A stretch of 64,000 bases of DNA from Pseudonocardia sp. DSM 110487 (GTDB lineage: Bacteria > Actinomycetota > Actinomycetes > Mycobacteriales > Pseudonocardiaceae). Both the position numbers and the translations under genes were made by a program. Under the pieces are notes generated by a model. That model searched no databases and was not told the DNA's origin. It saw only the letters and a program-made list of their open reading frames with translations. The stretch lies in the NCBI RefSeq assembly GCF_019468565.1, contig NZ_CP080521.1, positions 8,618,001 to 8,682,000 of the forward strand, written 5' to 3'. Positions 14,836 to 23,267 of this stretch are shown here, one piece after another (the stretch's first letter is position 1; each line of letters starts with the position of its first letter).

Positions 14836-15615
14836 CTACCGCCCGACGAACTTCGCCTTCCCCGGCCCGTTCTCGACGAACGACTCCATGCCGATCCGCC
14901 GGTCCTCGGTGGCGAACAGCGCCGCGAACAGGTCTGCCTCGATGTCGAGTCCGGTGCGCAGGTCGACGTCCAATCCGCCGTCGATCGCCCTCTTGGCCGC
15001 CGCGAGCGCCACAGCGGGCCCGTCCACGAACTGCTCGGCCCACCGCCTGGCCGCCGCGTAGACGTCGTCGGCGGGGACGACCTCGTCCACCAGCCCGATC
15101 TCGAGCGCCTCATCGGCCTTGACCATCCGGCCGGTGAAGATCAGGTCCTTGGTGCGCGACGGGCCGATGAGGCGCGACATCCGCTGCGTGCCACCGCCGC
15201 CGGGGATGATGCCGAGCAGGATCTCCGGCTGGCCGAGCTTGGCGTTGTCGCCGCAGACGCGGCGGTCGCAGCCCAGCGCCACCTCCATGCCGCCGCCGAG
15301 CGCGTAACCCGTGATTGCCGCGACCGTGGGCTTGGGGACCTCGGAGAGCGCCCCGAAGCAGGCCGAGAGCCTGCGCGCGACGGGAGCCATGTCCGAGTAG
15401 GACAGGCCTGCCATCTCCTTGATGTCGGCCCCGGCGGCGAAGACCTTCTCGCCCCCGTACACGACGACGGCGCGCACGTCGTCCCGCCGGGTTGCCTCCT
15501 CAGCGGCGGCCTTGAGCTCCTCCTGCACCTGCCGGTTGAACGCGTTCATCGGCGGCCGGTCCAGGCGGATCGTGCCGACGCCGCCGTCGACGTCGAGCTT
15601 CACGAATTCGGTCAC
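14836..15615 (-). CDS. Enoyl-CoA hydratase (crotonase family)
   Basis: 259 residues. Crotonase features in order: the acyl-CoA-binding GADIKEMAGLSY, GYALGGGMEVALGCDRRV with the first catalytic Glu, and LGQPEILLGIIPGGGGTQRM with the second catalytic Glu and the long GGGGTQR loop typical of true hydratases. It hydrates trans-2-enoyl-CoA in beta-oxidation. It is the last gene of an operon in which each gene overlaps the next by four bases, after two alpha/beta hydrolases and a PPOX oxidoreductase. Confidence 0.92.
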   Translation of the reverse strand: MTEFVKLDVDGGVGTIRLDRPPMNAFNRQVQEELKAAAEEATRRDDVRAVVVYGGEKVFAAGADIKEMAGLSYSDMAPVARRLSACFGALSEVPKPTVAAITGYALGGGMEVALGCDRRVCGDNAKLGQPEILLGIIPGGGGTQRMSRLIGPSRTKDLIFTGRMVKADEALEIGLVDEVVPADDVYAAARRWAEQFVDGPAVALAAAKRAIDGGLDVDLRTGLDIEADLFAALFATEDRRIGMESFVENGPGKAKFVGR

Positions 15616-16295
15616 GGCCGTGACATTAGGGCCTCTGCCAGTTCCACGGGGCGGCTGAGCGCGACGCAGTGCCCGCCAGGCAGCTCCTCGACCTCCACGC
15701 CGGGCAGCCGCTCGGCCACCACGCGGCGCTGGAACTCCAGCGGGAAGAACCGGTCGTCACAGCCCTGCAGGAACCGGGTGGGTACGTCCGGCCATGCCGC
15801 GAGCGGCCACGGCTTCTCGAACGGCGTGCCGGACTGCTCCGGCTCACCGACCGCCATCGCCTCGGCCACGATCTCCGGCGGGACGTCGTGGAGGAAGTCG
15901 ACGAGCGGGTCGAACCCCTCCGCGCTCCGGCCCTGCCGCTCGGCGTACGCAGCGCGGGCCGCGGCCTGGCCGGTTGCCCCCCACCACTCGCCGGCGGACT
16001 CGCCCGGCTTCGGGACCATCGCGTTGAGCAGCACGATCCCGTCGACCGGCATCCGTTGAGCCACGAGCGACACGGTGAAACTGCCCAGCGACTGCCCGAC
16101 GAGGACGAGCCCCTCGCGGCGGTCGCCGATCGCGTGGACGACCGCTTCGGCGTACTCGTCGAACCCGGCGTCGTCGTTGCCGGCCGGGAGGTCGACCGCG
16201 ATCGCTTCGTGGCCCCGCGCCCGCAGCTCGGGGACAAGGCGGTGCCAGTACCACGCCTGCCCGCCGGCACCGGGCACCAGCACGAATGTGGTCAT
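15612..16295 (-). CDS. Alpha/beta hydrolase, esterase type
   Basis: 227 residues. TTFVLVPGAGGQAWYWHRLVP carries the oxyanion-hole strand, GLVLVGQSLGSFTVSLVA the nucleophile elbow G-Q-S-L-G, and VPTRFLQGCDDRFFPLE plus LPGGHCVALSRP the acid and His of the triad. The compact cap and length resemble plant-type methylesterase/hydroxynitrile lyase relatives that hydrolyse small esters. Both ends overlap neighbours by four bases (ATGA upstream, GTGA downstream), so translation is coupled with the flanking genes. Confidence 0.88.
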   Translation of the reverse strand: MTTFVLVPGAGGQAWYWHRLVPELRARGHEAIAVDLPAGNDDAGFDEYAEAVVHAIGDRREGLVLVGQSLGSFTVSLVAQRMPVDGIVLLNAMVPKPGESAGEWWGATGQAAARAAYAERQGRSAEGFDPLVDFLHDVPPEIVAEAMAVGEPEQSGTPFEKPWPLAAWPDVPTRFLQGCDDRFFPLEFQRRVVAERLPGVEVEELPGGHCVALSRPVELAEALMSRP

Positions 16296-17134
16296 GACAT
16301 CCCCTCTCCGACACTCGGCGTCGCCGGATGCGACGCCCCTGTGAAGAAACCCACCAGTAGCTCCGCCACGGCTTCCGGCTCGGCCACGTGCGACTGCCCT
16401 GCGAGCACGTGGCGCCGGGCGCGCGGCACGTGGGCGACGATCGCGTCAGCGGCGTCGTCGAAGAAGCCGGGCCGCAGCCCGGCCATGTGCGGGTCGTCGA
16501 GCCCGCCCGTGATGACGAGCGTCGGCTGGGCGATCCCGGTGATCCGGTCGGGCGGGCCGTCCGCACCGAGGCACGCCGCGTCGTAGGCGAGCGTGTGGGC
16601 GATCTCCTCGAGACCCGGCCAGAAGGGGGTGGCGCGCGCCGCGGCGATCTCCCCCTCACCTACTCCTGCCAACCGCATGAACAGCTCGACCGCCGCACCG
16701 CGGCGGCCCGCGGCGACCAGCGGCGTGAGCGCCTCGACGTAGTCGCGCCACCGCTGCGTCGCGTCGGCGCCCACCGGGTAGGGCACCTCGTACACCGCCA
16801 GCGTGTCGACCGCGCTGCCGGCAACGGCCGCCTCCAGCGCGAGGGCGCCGCCGGACGAGACGCCGTACAGGTGCGCCCGCCCGCCGACCTCACCGATGAT
16901 CGCGTCGAGGTCCTCGATCTCGCGCCGGACGTCGTAGGGCGGGGTGTCGCTGCTGGCGCCCCTGCCGCGCCGCGCGTAGTTGCAGACGGTGAAGTGCCGG
17001 GCGAGCAGCGGGACGAGCGGAGCGTTCTCCGAGCCGTCGTCCAACCCGCCGCCCACCAGGACGATAGGCGGGCCGCTCCCCGCGAGCTCGTACGCGATCC
17101 GCGTACCGTCCCTCGACGTCGCGCGCCCGATCAC
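16292..17134 (-). CDS. Alpha/beta hydrolase
   Basis: 280 residues from GTG 17132-17134, chosen because it overlaps the preceding stop as GTGA. SRDGTRIAYELAGSGPPIVLVGGG is the N-terminal strand pair; the nucleophile elbow reads LYGVSSGGALALEAA (G-V-S-S-G). The acid and His are seen in PTLVITGGLDDPHM and VLAGQSHVAEPEAV. It differs clearly from the neighbouring hydrolase, so the two are not recent duplicates. Substrate unknown; its place with an enoyl-CoA hydratase suggests degradation of an ester or lactone intermediate. Confidence 0.88.
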   Translation of the reverse strand: MIGRATSRDGTRIAYELAGSGPPIVLVGGGLDDGSENAPLVPLLARHFTVCNYARRGRGASSDTPPYDVRREIEDLDAIIGEVGGRAHLYGVSSGGALALEAAVAGSAVDTLAVYEVPYPVGADATQRWRDYVEALTPLVAAGRRGAAVELFMRLAGVGEGEIAAARATPFWPGLEEIAHTLAYDAACLGADGPPDRITGIAQPTLVITGGLDDPHMAGLRPGFFDDAADAIVAHVPRARRHVLAGQSHVAEPEAVAELLVGFFTGASHPATPSVGEGMS

Positions 17135-17634
17135 GCTTGCCCCCGCTGCGCGAACTCGTCGGCCGACCCGCCGCCGGGGAATCGGGTGGTGAAGTCGAGC
17201 ACACCCACCCACGTCGGGCGCACCGCGATGCGGGCCATGCGGACGCCGGGCTGGTCCACCTCCGCCACCGCGGCCCGGCCGGCCTCCTCGCCCTGGTAGC
17301 GCATCTGGGCCAGCACGTACTCCGGCACGATCCCGTCGACGTCGGTGACCTCGGCGCGGCCGCGCAGCAGCAGCACCTCCGGCGGCGCGGCAGCGGTGTC
17401 GATCGTGATCGCCACATCGGGACGGGCGCGCAGTGCGGCGATCTTGCGAGCACCGGCGAACGTCGCGAAGACGATCTCCTCGCCGGTCCAGTGGAAGAGC
17501 ATCGGGAACACGCGCGGGGTGCCGTCGGCCGCCGTGTAGGCGAGCCGGGCGAGTTCGCGGGAGGCCAGCAGCCGCTGCGCGGTCCCGCTCGCGATCAGGT
17601 CCGGGTGCCCCTGCGGAAGTGCCGTCGTCCCCAT
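17131..17634 (-). CDS. PPOX-class flavin/F420 oxidoreductase
   Basis: 167 residues. The split-barrel pattern is visible: ASRELARLAYTAADGTPRVFP, EEIVFATFAGARKIAALRARP and VAITIDTAAAPPEVLLLRGRAEV. This is the pyridoxamine-phosphate-oxidase-like superfamily, whose actinobacterial members often use F420 or act on heme. It is the first gene of the four-gene operon and faces the HxlR regulator. A TAAATT box 6 nt before the ATG suggests a leaderless message. Confidence 0.8.
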   Translation of the reverse strand: MGTTALPQGHPDLIASGTAQRLLASRELARLAYTAADGTPRVFPMLFHWTGEEIVFATFAGARKIAALRARPDVAITIDTAAAPPEVLLLRGRAEVTDVDGIVPEYVLAQMRYQGEEAGRAAVAEVDQPGVRMARIAVRPTWVGVLDFTTRFPGGGSADEFAQRGQA

Positions 17635-17640
17635 GGTCCT

Positions 17641-17684
17641 AATTTAGGAGCTATTACCCCTTAAGCACAAGTGCTTGCTACAGT
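17641..17684. promoter_or_regulatory. Divergent promoters with palindromic operator
   Basis: TAAATT on the minus strand (17641-17646) is 6 nt from the PPOX ATG; TACAGT on the plus strand (17679-17684) is 6 nt from the HxlR ATG. Between them aagcac-aa-gtgctt (17663-17676) is an inverted repeat in an unusually AT-rich stretch, a good candidate for HxlR binding and control of both directions. Confidence 0.55.
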
Positions 17685-17690
17685 TTCTTC

Positions 17691-18335
17691 ATGCGGCAGT
17701 ACGACGATCCCTGCGGGGTGGCCCGCGCACTGGACGTGGTGGGCGAGCGGTGGACGCTGCTCGTCGTCCGGGAGCTGCTGTTCGGGCCGAAGCGCTTCTC
17801 CGACCTGGTCAGGGGCCTTCCGGGGATGAGCCAGAACGTGCTGTCACAGCGGCTGCGCGAGCTGGCGAGCGTCGGGCTCGTGGAGCGGCGGCGGCTGGGG
17901 CCGCCGGTGAGCGGGCAGGTCTACGAGCTCACCGAGCACGGGGCGGCGCTGCGTCCCGTGGTGATCGAGCTCGCGCGGTGGGGCAGCCGGATCCCCACGG
18001 TGTCCCGCGCCGACCTGTCCGTCGACGCGCTGGCCCTCGCGCTGCTCACCACGTTCCAGCCGGACGGGGCCGAGGACGTCCGGATCACGCTGGCGCTGGG
18101 CGACGACCGGTTCGCCGCCGAGATCACCGGCGGGCGCCTCGAGATCGTCCGCGGGGAGACCCGGCACCCGGACGCGGAGATCCGCACCGACGCGGCCGTA
18201 CTGCGGTCGGTGGTGTTCGGCGGCCGCCCGCTGGCCGAGGCGGTCTCCGCAGGCGAGGCCGAGGTGCGAGGCGACGCGGAGAAGGCGACGGACTTCGTGT
18301 CCCGCTTCCCCCGGCCGGCGCCGGTCGGTTCCTGA
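17691..18335 (+). CDS. HxlR regulator with SCP2-like C-terminal domain
   Basis: 214 residues. Residues 1-95 form the HxlR winged helix: PCGVARALDVVGERWTLLVV, ELLFGPKRFSDLVRGLPGMS, LSQRLRELASVGLVERR. Residues about 110-205 (DVRITLALGDDRFAAEITGG, RHPDAEIRTDAAVLRSVVFG, EAVSAGEAEVRGD) match the sterol-carrier-protein-2 fold appended in many actinobacterial HxlR proteins, which may sense a hydrophobic ligand. It is divergent from the PPOX/hydrolase/hydratase operon and probably regulates it. Confidence 0.87.
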   Translation: MRQYDDPCGVARALDVVGERWTLLVVRELLFGPKRFSDLVRGLPGMSQNVLSQRLRELASVGLVERRRLGPPVSGQVYELTEHGAALRPVVIELARWGSRIPTVSRADLSVDALALALLTTFQPDGAEDVRITLALGDDRFAAEITGGRLEIVRGETRHPDAEIRTDAAVLRSVVFGGRPLAEAVSAGEAEVRGDAEKATDFVSRFPRPAPVGS

Positions 18336-18344
18336 ACGTCCCCG

Positions 18345-19190
18345 CTACCGCAGCCAGGCCGAGTAGCGGCCCCTTCGCTTCTGCACCGAGAGCGGCAGGT
18401 TGAAGGTCGTGCTCAGGTTCTCGTCGGTCAGCACGTCGTCCAGCAGGCCCGCGGCCACCACCGCGCCCTCGCGCAGCAGCAGCGCGTGGCTGTAGCCCAC
18501 CGGGATCTCCTCGACGTGGTGGGTGACCAGCACCGACGCCGGGGCGTCCGGGTCGGCGGCGAGCGCGGTGAGGCGCCCGACGAGGTCCTCGCGTCCGCCG
18601 AGATCGAGGCCTGCCGCCGGCTCGTCGAAGAGGATCAGCTCCGGGTCGGTCATGAGGGCGCGGGCGATCAGGGTGCGCTTGCGTTCCCCCTCGGACAGGG
18701 TGCCGTACTCGCGGTCGGCGAACCCGTGCATGCCCATCGCGGCGAGCAGGCTGTCGGCGCGGTCGGTGTCGGCCCTGTCGTACCGCTCCCGCCAGCGGCC
18801 GAGCACGCCCCACCCCGCGCTGACGACGACGTCGCGCACCTTCTCGTCGTTCGGCACCCGCAGGCCGAACGCGGCGGACGTGAGGCCGATCCGCGTACGC
18901 AGCTCGAACACGTTCACCCGGCCGAGCTGCTCGCCGAGCACGTGCACCGTGCCGGTCGTCGGGTGCAGCTCAGCCGCGGCGATGCGCAGCAGGGTGGTCT
19001 TCCCGGCGCCGTTGGGGCCGAGGACCACCCAGCGCTCGTCGAGCTCGACGGTCCAGTCGATGTCGCGCAGGAGGGTGGCCCTCCCGCGGCGGACGGTGAC
19101 CCCCGACATCCGGACGACGGTGTCCGCAAGATCACCCGCGGTGGGCCCCGTGGTTTGCAGGGACTCATAACTTGATCCGGGCGCAGCCAC
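18345..19190 (-). CDS. ABC ATP-binding protein (stand-alone)
   Basis: 281 residues if the GTG at 19188-19190 is used; an internal Met (codon 28, RMSGVTVRRG) is an alternative. Walker A is VVLGPNGAGKTTLLRIAA, the signature YGTLSEGERKRTLIARALM, Walker B LILFDEPAAGLDLGG and the H-loop VLVTHHVEEIP. There is no permease gene beside it. The pattern LSEGERKR with a ModF/YlmA-like layout suggests a soluble, possibly translation- or stress-linked ATPase rather than an importer, but this is uncertain. Its start is only 20 bp from glgX on the other strand. Confidence 0.88.
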   Translation of the reverse strand: MAAPGSSYESLQTTGPTAGDLADTVVRMSGVTVRRGRATLLRDIDWTVELDERWVVLGPNGAGKTTLLRIAAAELHPTTGTVHVLGEQLGRVNVFELRTRIGLTSAAFGLRVPNDEKVRDVVVSAGWGVLGRWRERYDRADTDRADSLLAAMGMHGFADREYGTLSEGERKRTLIARALMTDPELILFDEPAAGLDLGGREDLVGRLTALAADPDAPASVLVTHHVEEIPVGYSHALLLREGAVVAAGLLDDVLTDENLSTTFNLPLSVQKRRGRYSAWLR

Positions 19191-19196
19191 GGGGCA

Positions 19197-19202
19197 TATC
19201 CT
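19197..19202 (+). promoter_or_regulatory. -10 box TATCCT for glgX
   Basis: TATCCT ends 8 nt before the glgX GTG (19211), with a TTGATC at 19172-19177 upstream. There is no Shine-Dalgarno, so a leaderless message is likely. Confidence 0.45.
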
Positions 19203-19210
19203 CGCCGATC

Positions 19211-21214
19211 GTGCCGGTCTTCCCGCTGGGTGCCCATGCAGACGACGGAGGCGTGCGCTTCGCCGTGGCCTCCACCAGCGCGGATGCCGTCGAGGTATGC
19301 CTCGTCGACGGCGTCGACGGCGCCCTGTCCGAGAAACGGGTGGCGCTCACGGAGCGCACCTTCGGCGTGTGGCACGGGTACGTCGAAGGGGTGAGGCCGG
19401 AGCAGCGCTACGGCTACCGCGTGCACGGCCCGTACCGGCCGTGGGACGGCGTACGGGCCAACCCGGCGAAGATCCTCGTCGACCCCTACGCGCGCCGGAT
19501 CACAGGCGGTGTCACCGACCTGCGCGCGGCCAGGGGCTGGGTGGACGATCCGCTGACCGGCCCGGCCAGCGAGATCGACTCGCTGGGCCACGTGCCGCTG
19601 TCGGTGGTCAGCGCGCCCGACGGTGCGCCCGCGGGCCAGAGCCCCGACGTGCCCTGGTCGGAGACGGTGATCGCCGAGCTGCACGTGCGCGGCTACACCA
19701 AGCTGCACCCCGAGGTGCCGCCAGAGCACCGCGGCACGTACCTGGGGCTGGCCCATCCGGCCGTGATCCAGCACCTGTGCCTGCTCGGCGTCACGGCCGT
19801 CGAGCTGCTGCCGGTTGCGGCGATCGCGGACGAACCGCCGCTGCTGGAGCGCGGGCGCTCGAACTACTGGGGCTACGCGACGCTGGGCTTCCTCGCCCCG
19901 AACCCGCGATACGCGAGCAGGCCGGGCGCCGAGATCGAGGAGTTCCGGGCGATGGTGGCGGCGCTGCACGCCGCGGGCATCGAGGTGATCCTCGACATCG
20001 TGCCGAACCACACCGCGGAAGGCGGGATCGGCGGCACCACGCTTGCCTACCGCGGGCTGGACGCCCCCTCGTACTACGCGCTGCGCAGCGACGGTCACGA
20101 CGCCGACGTCACCGGCACCGGCAACACCCTCGACGCCGGCTCACCCACCGTCATCCGGCTGGTCTGCGACGCGATGCGGTACTGGGTCACGGTGCTCGGC
20201 GTCGACGGCTTCCGCATCGACCTGGCCAGCGTGCTCGGCAGGCCCCGCTCCGGCCCATTCGACCCGCACGCTCCGCTGCTCACTGCGATCGCCATCGATC
20301 CCGTCCTCTCCACCGTCAAGCTCATCGCCGAGCCGTGGGACGCCACCGGCGAGGGCTACCAGGTGGGCGGGTTCGGCGTGGCATGGTCGGAGTGGAACGG
20401 GCGCTACCGCGACGCCGTGCGCGACTTCTGGCGGGGCCACGGCAGCATCGGCGAGGTCGCGTCCCGGCTCACCGGGAGCTCCGACCTGTACCGGATCTCC
20501 GGCAGGCGCCCGTGGGCGTCGATCAACTTCGTCACCGCGCACGACGGCTTCACCCTGCGCGACCTGCTCTCGTACGAGCGCAAGCACAACGAGCGCAACG
20601 GGGAGGAGAACCGCGACGGCACCGACGACAACCGCTCGCAGAACTTCGGCGAGGAGGGCGAGACCGCCTCCCCGGTGCGCGCCGCCCGCAGGCTCGCAAC
20701 GGCACGGGCGATGCTGGGCACGCTGCTGCTGTCCACCGGCACTCCGATGCTGCTGGCAGGCGACGAGCTGTGGCGCACGCAGCGGGGCAACAACAACGCG
20801 TACTGCCTGGACGACGAAACGTCATGGGTGGACTGGTCGCGGCGGGACGGGGCGCTCGCGGCGTTCACCGCACGGGTCGCGGCGCTGCGGCGCGACTCCC
20901 CCGCACTGCACCGCGACCAGTTCTACCGCGACGGCGAGGTGCTCTGGTGGCACCCGTCGGGCCGGCGGCTCGGCGGGCACGACTGGCACGAAGGTGGCCT
21001 GCACACCCTCGGGCTCCTACGCGGCGAGTGGCTGCTGCTCCTGCACGCGGGCACGGAGGCGGTGGCCGCCACACTGCCCCCGGAGGGCCCGTACACGCCG
21101 GAGCTGGACAGCACCCGCGCCGACGGCATCCCGGCCTCCCGCCGTCCGCTTCCCGCCGAGACCACCATCACGCTCCCGCCCCGCTCCCTGCTCCTGCTGA
21201 GGACTGCATCATGA
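19211..21214 (+). CDS. glgX: Glycogen debranching enzyme GlgX
   Basis: 667 residues from GTG 19211. An N-terminal CBM48-like domain (VCLVDGVDG..., VWHGYVEGVRPEQRYGYRVHG) precedes the GH13 barrel. Barrel motifs: EVILDIVPNHTAEGG (region I), GVDGFRIDLASVLGRP with the nucleophile Asp (II), VKLIAEPWDATGEGYQ with the acid Glu (III) and INFVTAHDGFTLRDL (IV). It cleaves alpha-1,6 branches left by glycogen phosphorylase. It stands apart from glgP (31.9-34.5 kb). The APC permease gene starts at its stop codon. Confidence 0.95.
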   Translation: MPVFPLGAHADDGGVRFAVASTSADAVEVCLVDGVDGALSEKRVALTERTFGVWHGYVEGVRPEQRYGYRVHGPYRPWDGVRANPAKILVDPYARRITGGVTDLRAARGWVDDPLTGPASEIDSLGHVPLSVVSAPDGAPAGQSPDVPWSETVIAELHVRGYTKLHPEVPPEHRGTYLGLAHPAVIQHLCLLGVTAVELLPVAAIADEPPLLERGRSNYWGYATLGFLAPNPRYASRPGAEIEEFRAMVAALHAAGIEVILDIVPNHTAEGGIGGTTLAYRGLDAPSYYALRSDGHDADVTGTGNTLDAGSPTVIRLVCDAMRYWVTVLGVDGFRIDLASVLGRPRSGPFDPHAPLLTAIAIDPVLSTVKLIAEPWDATGEGYQVGGFGVAWSEWNGRYRDAVRDFWRGHGSIGEVASRLTGSSDLYRISGRRPWASINFVTAHDGFTLRDLLSYERKHNERNGEENRDGTDDNRSQNFGEEGETASPVRAARRLATARAMLGTLLLSTGTPMLLAGDELWRTQRGNNNAYCLDDETSWVDWSRRDGALAAFTARVAALRRDSPALHRDQFYRDGEVLWWHPSGRRLGGHDWHEGGLHTLGLLRGEWLLLLHAGTEAVAATLPPEGPYTPELDSTRADGIPASRRPLPAETTITLPPRSLLLLRTAS

Positions 21215-21230
21215 GTGATCATGAGTGATC
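21211..21230 (+). repeat. Tandem 10-bp duplication at a start codon
   Basis: atgagtgatc occurs twice in a row. The first ATG overlaps the glgX stop as ATGA but runs out of frame after five codons; the second opens the permease. Confidence 0.7.
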
Positions 21231-22471
21231 AGCAAGGGCTCGCCCGGCGGCTGGGGACGACCGACGCCATGGTGATCGGGCTGGGCTCGATGATCGGTGC
21301 AGGGGTGTTCTCGGCGTTCGCCCCCGCCGCCACTGCCGCAGGGGCCGGGCTGCTCGTCGGCCTGGCGATCGCCGCCGTCGTCGCGTACTGCAACGCGACC
21401 GCGTCGGCGCAGCTCGCGGCCCAGTACCCGACCTCGGGCGGCACCTACGTCTACGGCCGCGAGCGGCTCGGGGACTGGTGGGGGTTCCTGGCCGGGTGGG
21501 GGTTCGTGGTCGGGAAGACGGCCAGCTGCGCGGCGATGGCGCTGACGTTCGCGGCCTACGCCGTGCCGCCCGCATGGCAGCGGCCGGTCGCGGTGGCAGC
21601 GGTAGTCGGACTGGCGGCGGTGAACTACCGCGGGGTGACCCGCACGGCCCGCCTCACCCGGGTCATCGTCGTGGTCGTACTGCTCGCGCTGGCCGTCGTC
21701 GTCGTCGCGGCCCTCCTCGGCGGGCAGGCCGATCCGGTGCGCCTGACGGCGGGCCTGGCCGGCGGTCTCGACCCGTACGGGGTGCTGCAGTCCGCGGGCC
21801 TGCTCTTCTTCGCCTTCGCCGGCTACGCCCGGATCGCCACCATGGGCGAGGAGGTCCGGGAGCCGGCGCGGACCATCCCGCGCGCGATCGTCGGTGCCCT
21901 CGCCATCGCGGTCGCGGTGTACGCCGTCGTCGCGGTCGCGGCGATGCTCGCGCTCGGCCCGGACCGGCTCGCGGCGTCGCGGGCACCACTGGCCGACGCG
22001 GCCACCGCCGGCGGCTGGGACTGGGTCGTGCCCGTCGTGGCGGTGGGTGGCGCGGCCGCGGCGCTGGGCGCGCTGCTGGCGCTGATCGCCGGGATCGGGC
22101 GCACCACGCTCGCGATGGCCCGGCAGTCCGACCTGCCCCGCTGGCTCGCCGCCGTGCACCCGCGCTACCAGGTGCCGCACCGCGCGGAGATCGCGCTCGC
22201 CGTGGTCGTGTGCGTGCTCGTGCTCACCCTCGACCTGCGCGGCGCGATCGGCTTCTCCTCGTTCGGGGTGCTCCTCTACTACCTCGTGGCCAACCTCGCG
22301 GCCTTCACACAGCCCGCCGAGCGGCGCCGGTTCCCCCGCTGGCTGCAGGTCCTCGGCGCGGCGGGCTGCGTGCTGCTCGTGGCCACCCTGCCATGGCAGG
22401 CGGTCGTCGCAGGGCTCGCGGTGTTCGCCGTCGGGGCCGGCTACCGCGCCGTCCGGTTGGCGGCCGGGTGA
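21221..22471 (+). CDS. APC family amino acid permease
   Basis: 416 residues from ATG 21221. About twelve transmembrane helices; the N-terminal TTDAMVIGLGSMIGAGVFSAF is the APC substrate-binding unwound helix (GxG(I/V)G-like), followed by YPTSGGTYVYGRERLG, FFAFAGYARIATMGEEVREP (TM6 region) and TLAMARQSDLPRWLA. The family exchanges or imports amino acids with protons. The ten-base tandem duplication at the start places the working ATG ten bases after the coupled one. Substrate unknown; the link with glgX is only positional. Confidence 0.9.
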   Translation: MSDQQGLARRLGTTDAMVIGLGSMIGAGVFSAFAPAATAAGAGLLVGLAIAAVVAYCNATASAQLAAQYPTSGGTYVYGRERLGDWWGFLAGWGFVVGKTASCAAMALTFAAYAVPPAWQRPVAVAAVVGLAAVNYRGVTRTARLTRVIVVVVLLALAVVVVAALLGGQADPVRLTAGLAGGLDPYGVLQSAGLLFFAFAGYARIATMGEEVREPARTIPRAIVGALAIAVAVYAVVAVAAMLALGPDRLAASRAPLADAATAGGWDWVVPVVAVGGAAAALGALLALIAGIGRTTLAMARQSDLPRWLAAVHPRYQVPHRAEIALAVVVCVLVLTLDLRGAIGFSSFGVLLYYLVANLAAFTQPAERRRFPRWLQVLGAAGCVLLVATLPWQAVVAGLAVFAVGAGYRAVRLAAG

Positions 22472-22563
22472 ACAGTTCCTGAACGACCCGGCGGAGCCGT
22501 GCACCCGCTCGTACCGTGATCCGGGATCGCGTTGCCTGCCCCGTCGACGCCGCCGGAGAAGAC

Positions 22564-23259
22564 ATGGCCCGCAACATCGAAGAGTTCGAGCTGCTGAACA
22601 CGCAGTCGCAGCTGCGCAGAGCGGCGATGCACGCCTTCGACTACTACGAGGGCACGATCCCCCTCGCCGAGTGCCAGTCCGTCGTCGAGGAGTCCTACGA
22701 GCTCCTCTGGCGCACCGCGGTGATCAAGCACCACCTGGTCGCGCTCGCCGATCGCTGGTCGATCGAGCGCCTGCGCCGGATCGGGATCCTGGGCCACGGG
22801 CTCCAGCGCACGGCGCCCGAGGTCCTGTTCGTCGACGCGGACGACTCCGGCCTCGGCGCCGCCGCCGCCGCGCTGCTCTCCGGGTACGCACGCGGGCGCG
22901 TCCTCGGCGGATCGGCCGGGCTCCGGCCCGCCGCCGCCCTCGACCCGGCGATCAGCGAGGCGGCCGCCGCCCGCGACCTCGACCTGTCCGACGCCTTCCC
23001 GAAGGCCGTCACCGCCGAGGCCGTGCACACCGCCGACGTGCTCGTAGTGCTCGGTGACATCCCGACGCCGCCGCTCGAGGCGGCCGTACCTCGCACCGAG
23101 CGCTGGGAACTGCCCCGCTTCGACGGCAGACCGGCCGACGTCGCCCGCGCCGCGCTGGACGACCTCGACATCCGGGTGCTGGCGCTGCTCTCCGAGGTTC
23201 TGGCCACGGCACGCGAGGTCCGGCGCATCGACACCGCATCGAGCCTCGACAGCCGCTAG
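22564..23259 (+). CDS. Degenerate arsenate-reductase-like protein
   Basis: 231 residues from ATG 22564 with a GGAGAAG ribosome binding site. Residues 1-85 are helical and resemble the three-helix-bundle dimerisation domain found before some actinobacterial low-molecular-weight phosphatase domains. Residues about 85-190 follow that phosphatase fold (EVLFVDADDSGLGAAAAALL, RVLGGSAGLRPAAALDP, DLSDAFPKAVTAEAVHTADV), but the P-loop that should read C-x5-R is DADDSGL, so both catalytic Cys and Arg are gone. A regulatory or binding role is more likely than arsenate reduction. Its 3' end abuts dispersed repeat copy A. Confidence 0.75.
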   Translation: MARNIEEFELLNTQSQLRRAAMHAFDYYEGTIPLAECQSVVEESYELLWRTAVIKHHLVALADRWSIERLRRIGILGHGLQRTAPEVLFVDADDSGLGAAAAALLSGYARGRVLGGSAGLRPAAALDPAISEAAAARDLDLSDAFPKAVTAEAVHTADVLVVLGDIPTPPLEAAVPRTERWELPRFDGRPADVARAALDDLDIRVLALLSEVLATAREVRRIDTASSLDSR

Positions 23260-23267
23260 CGCGGTGG

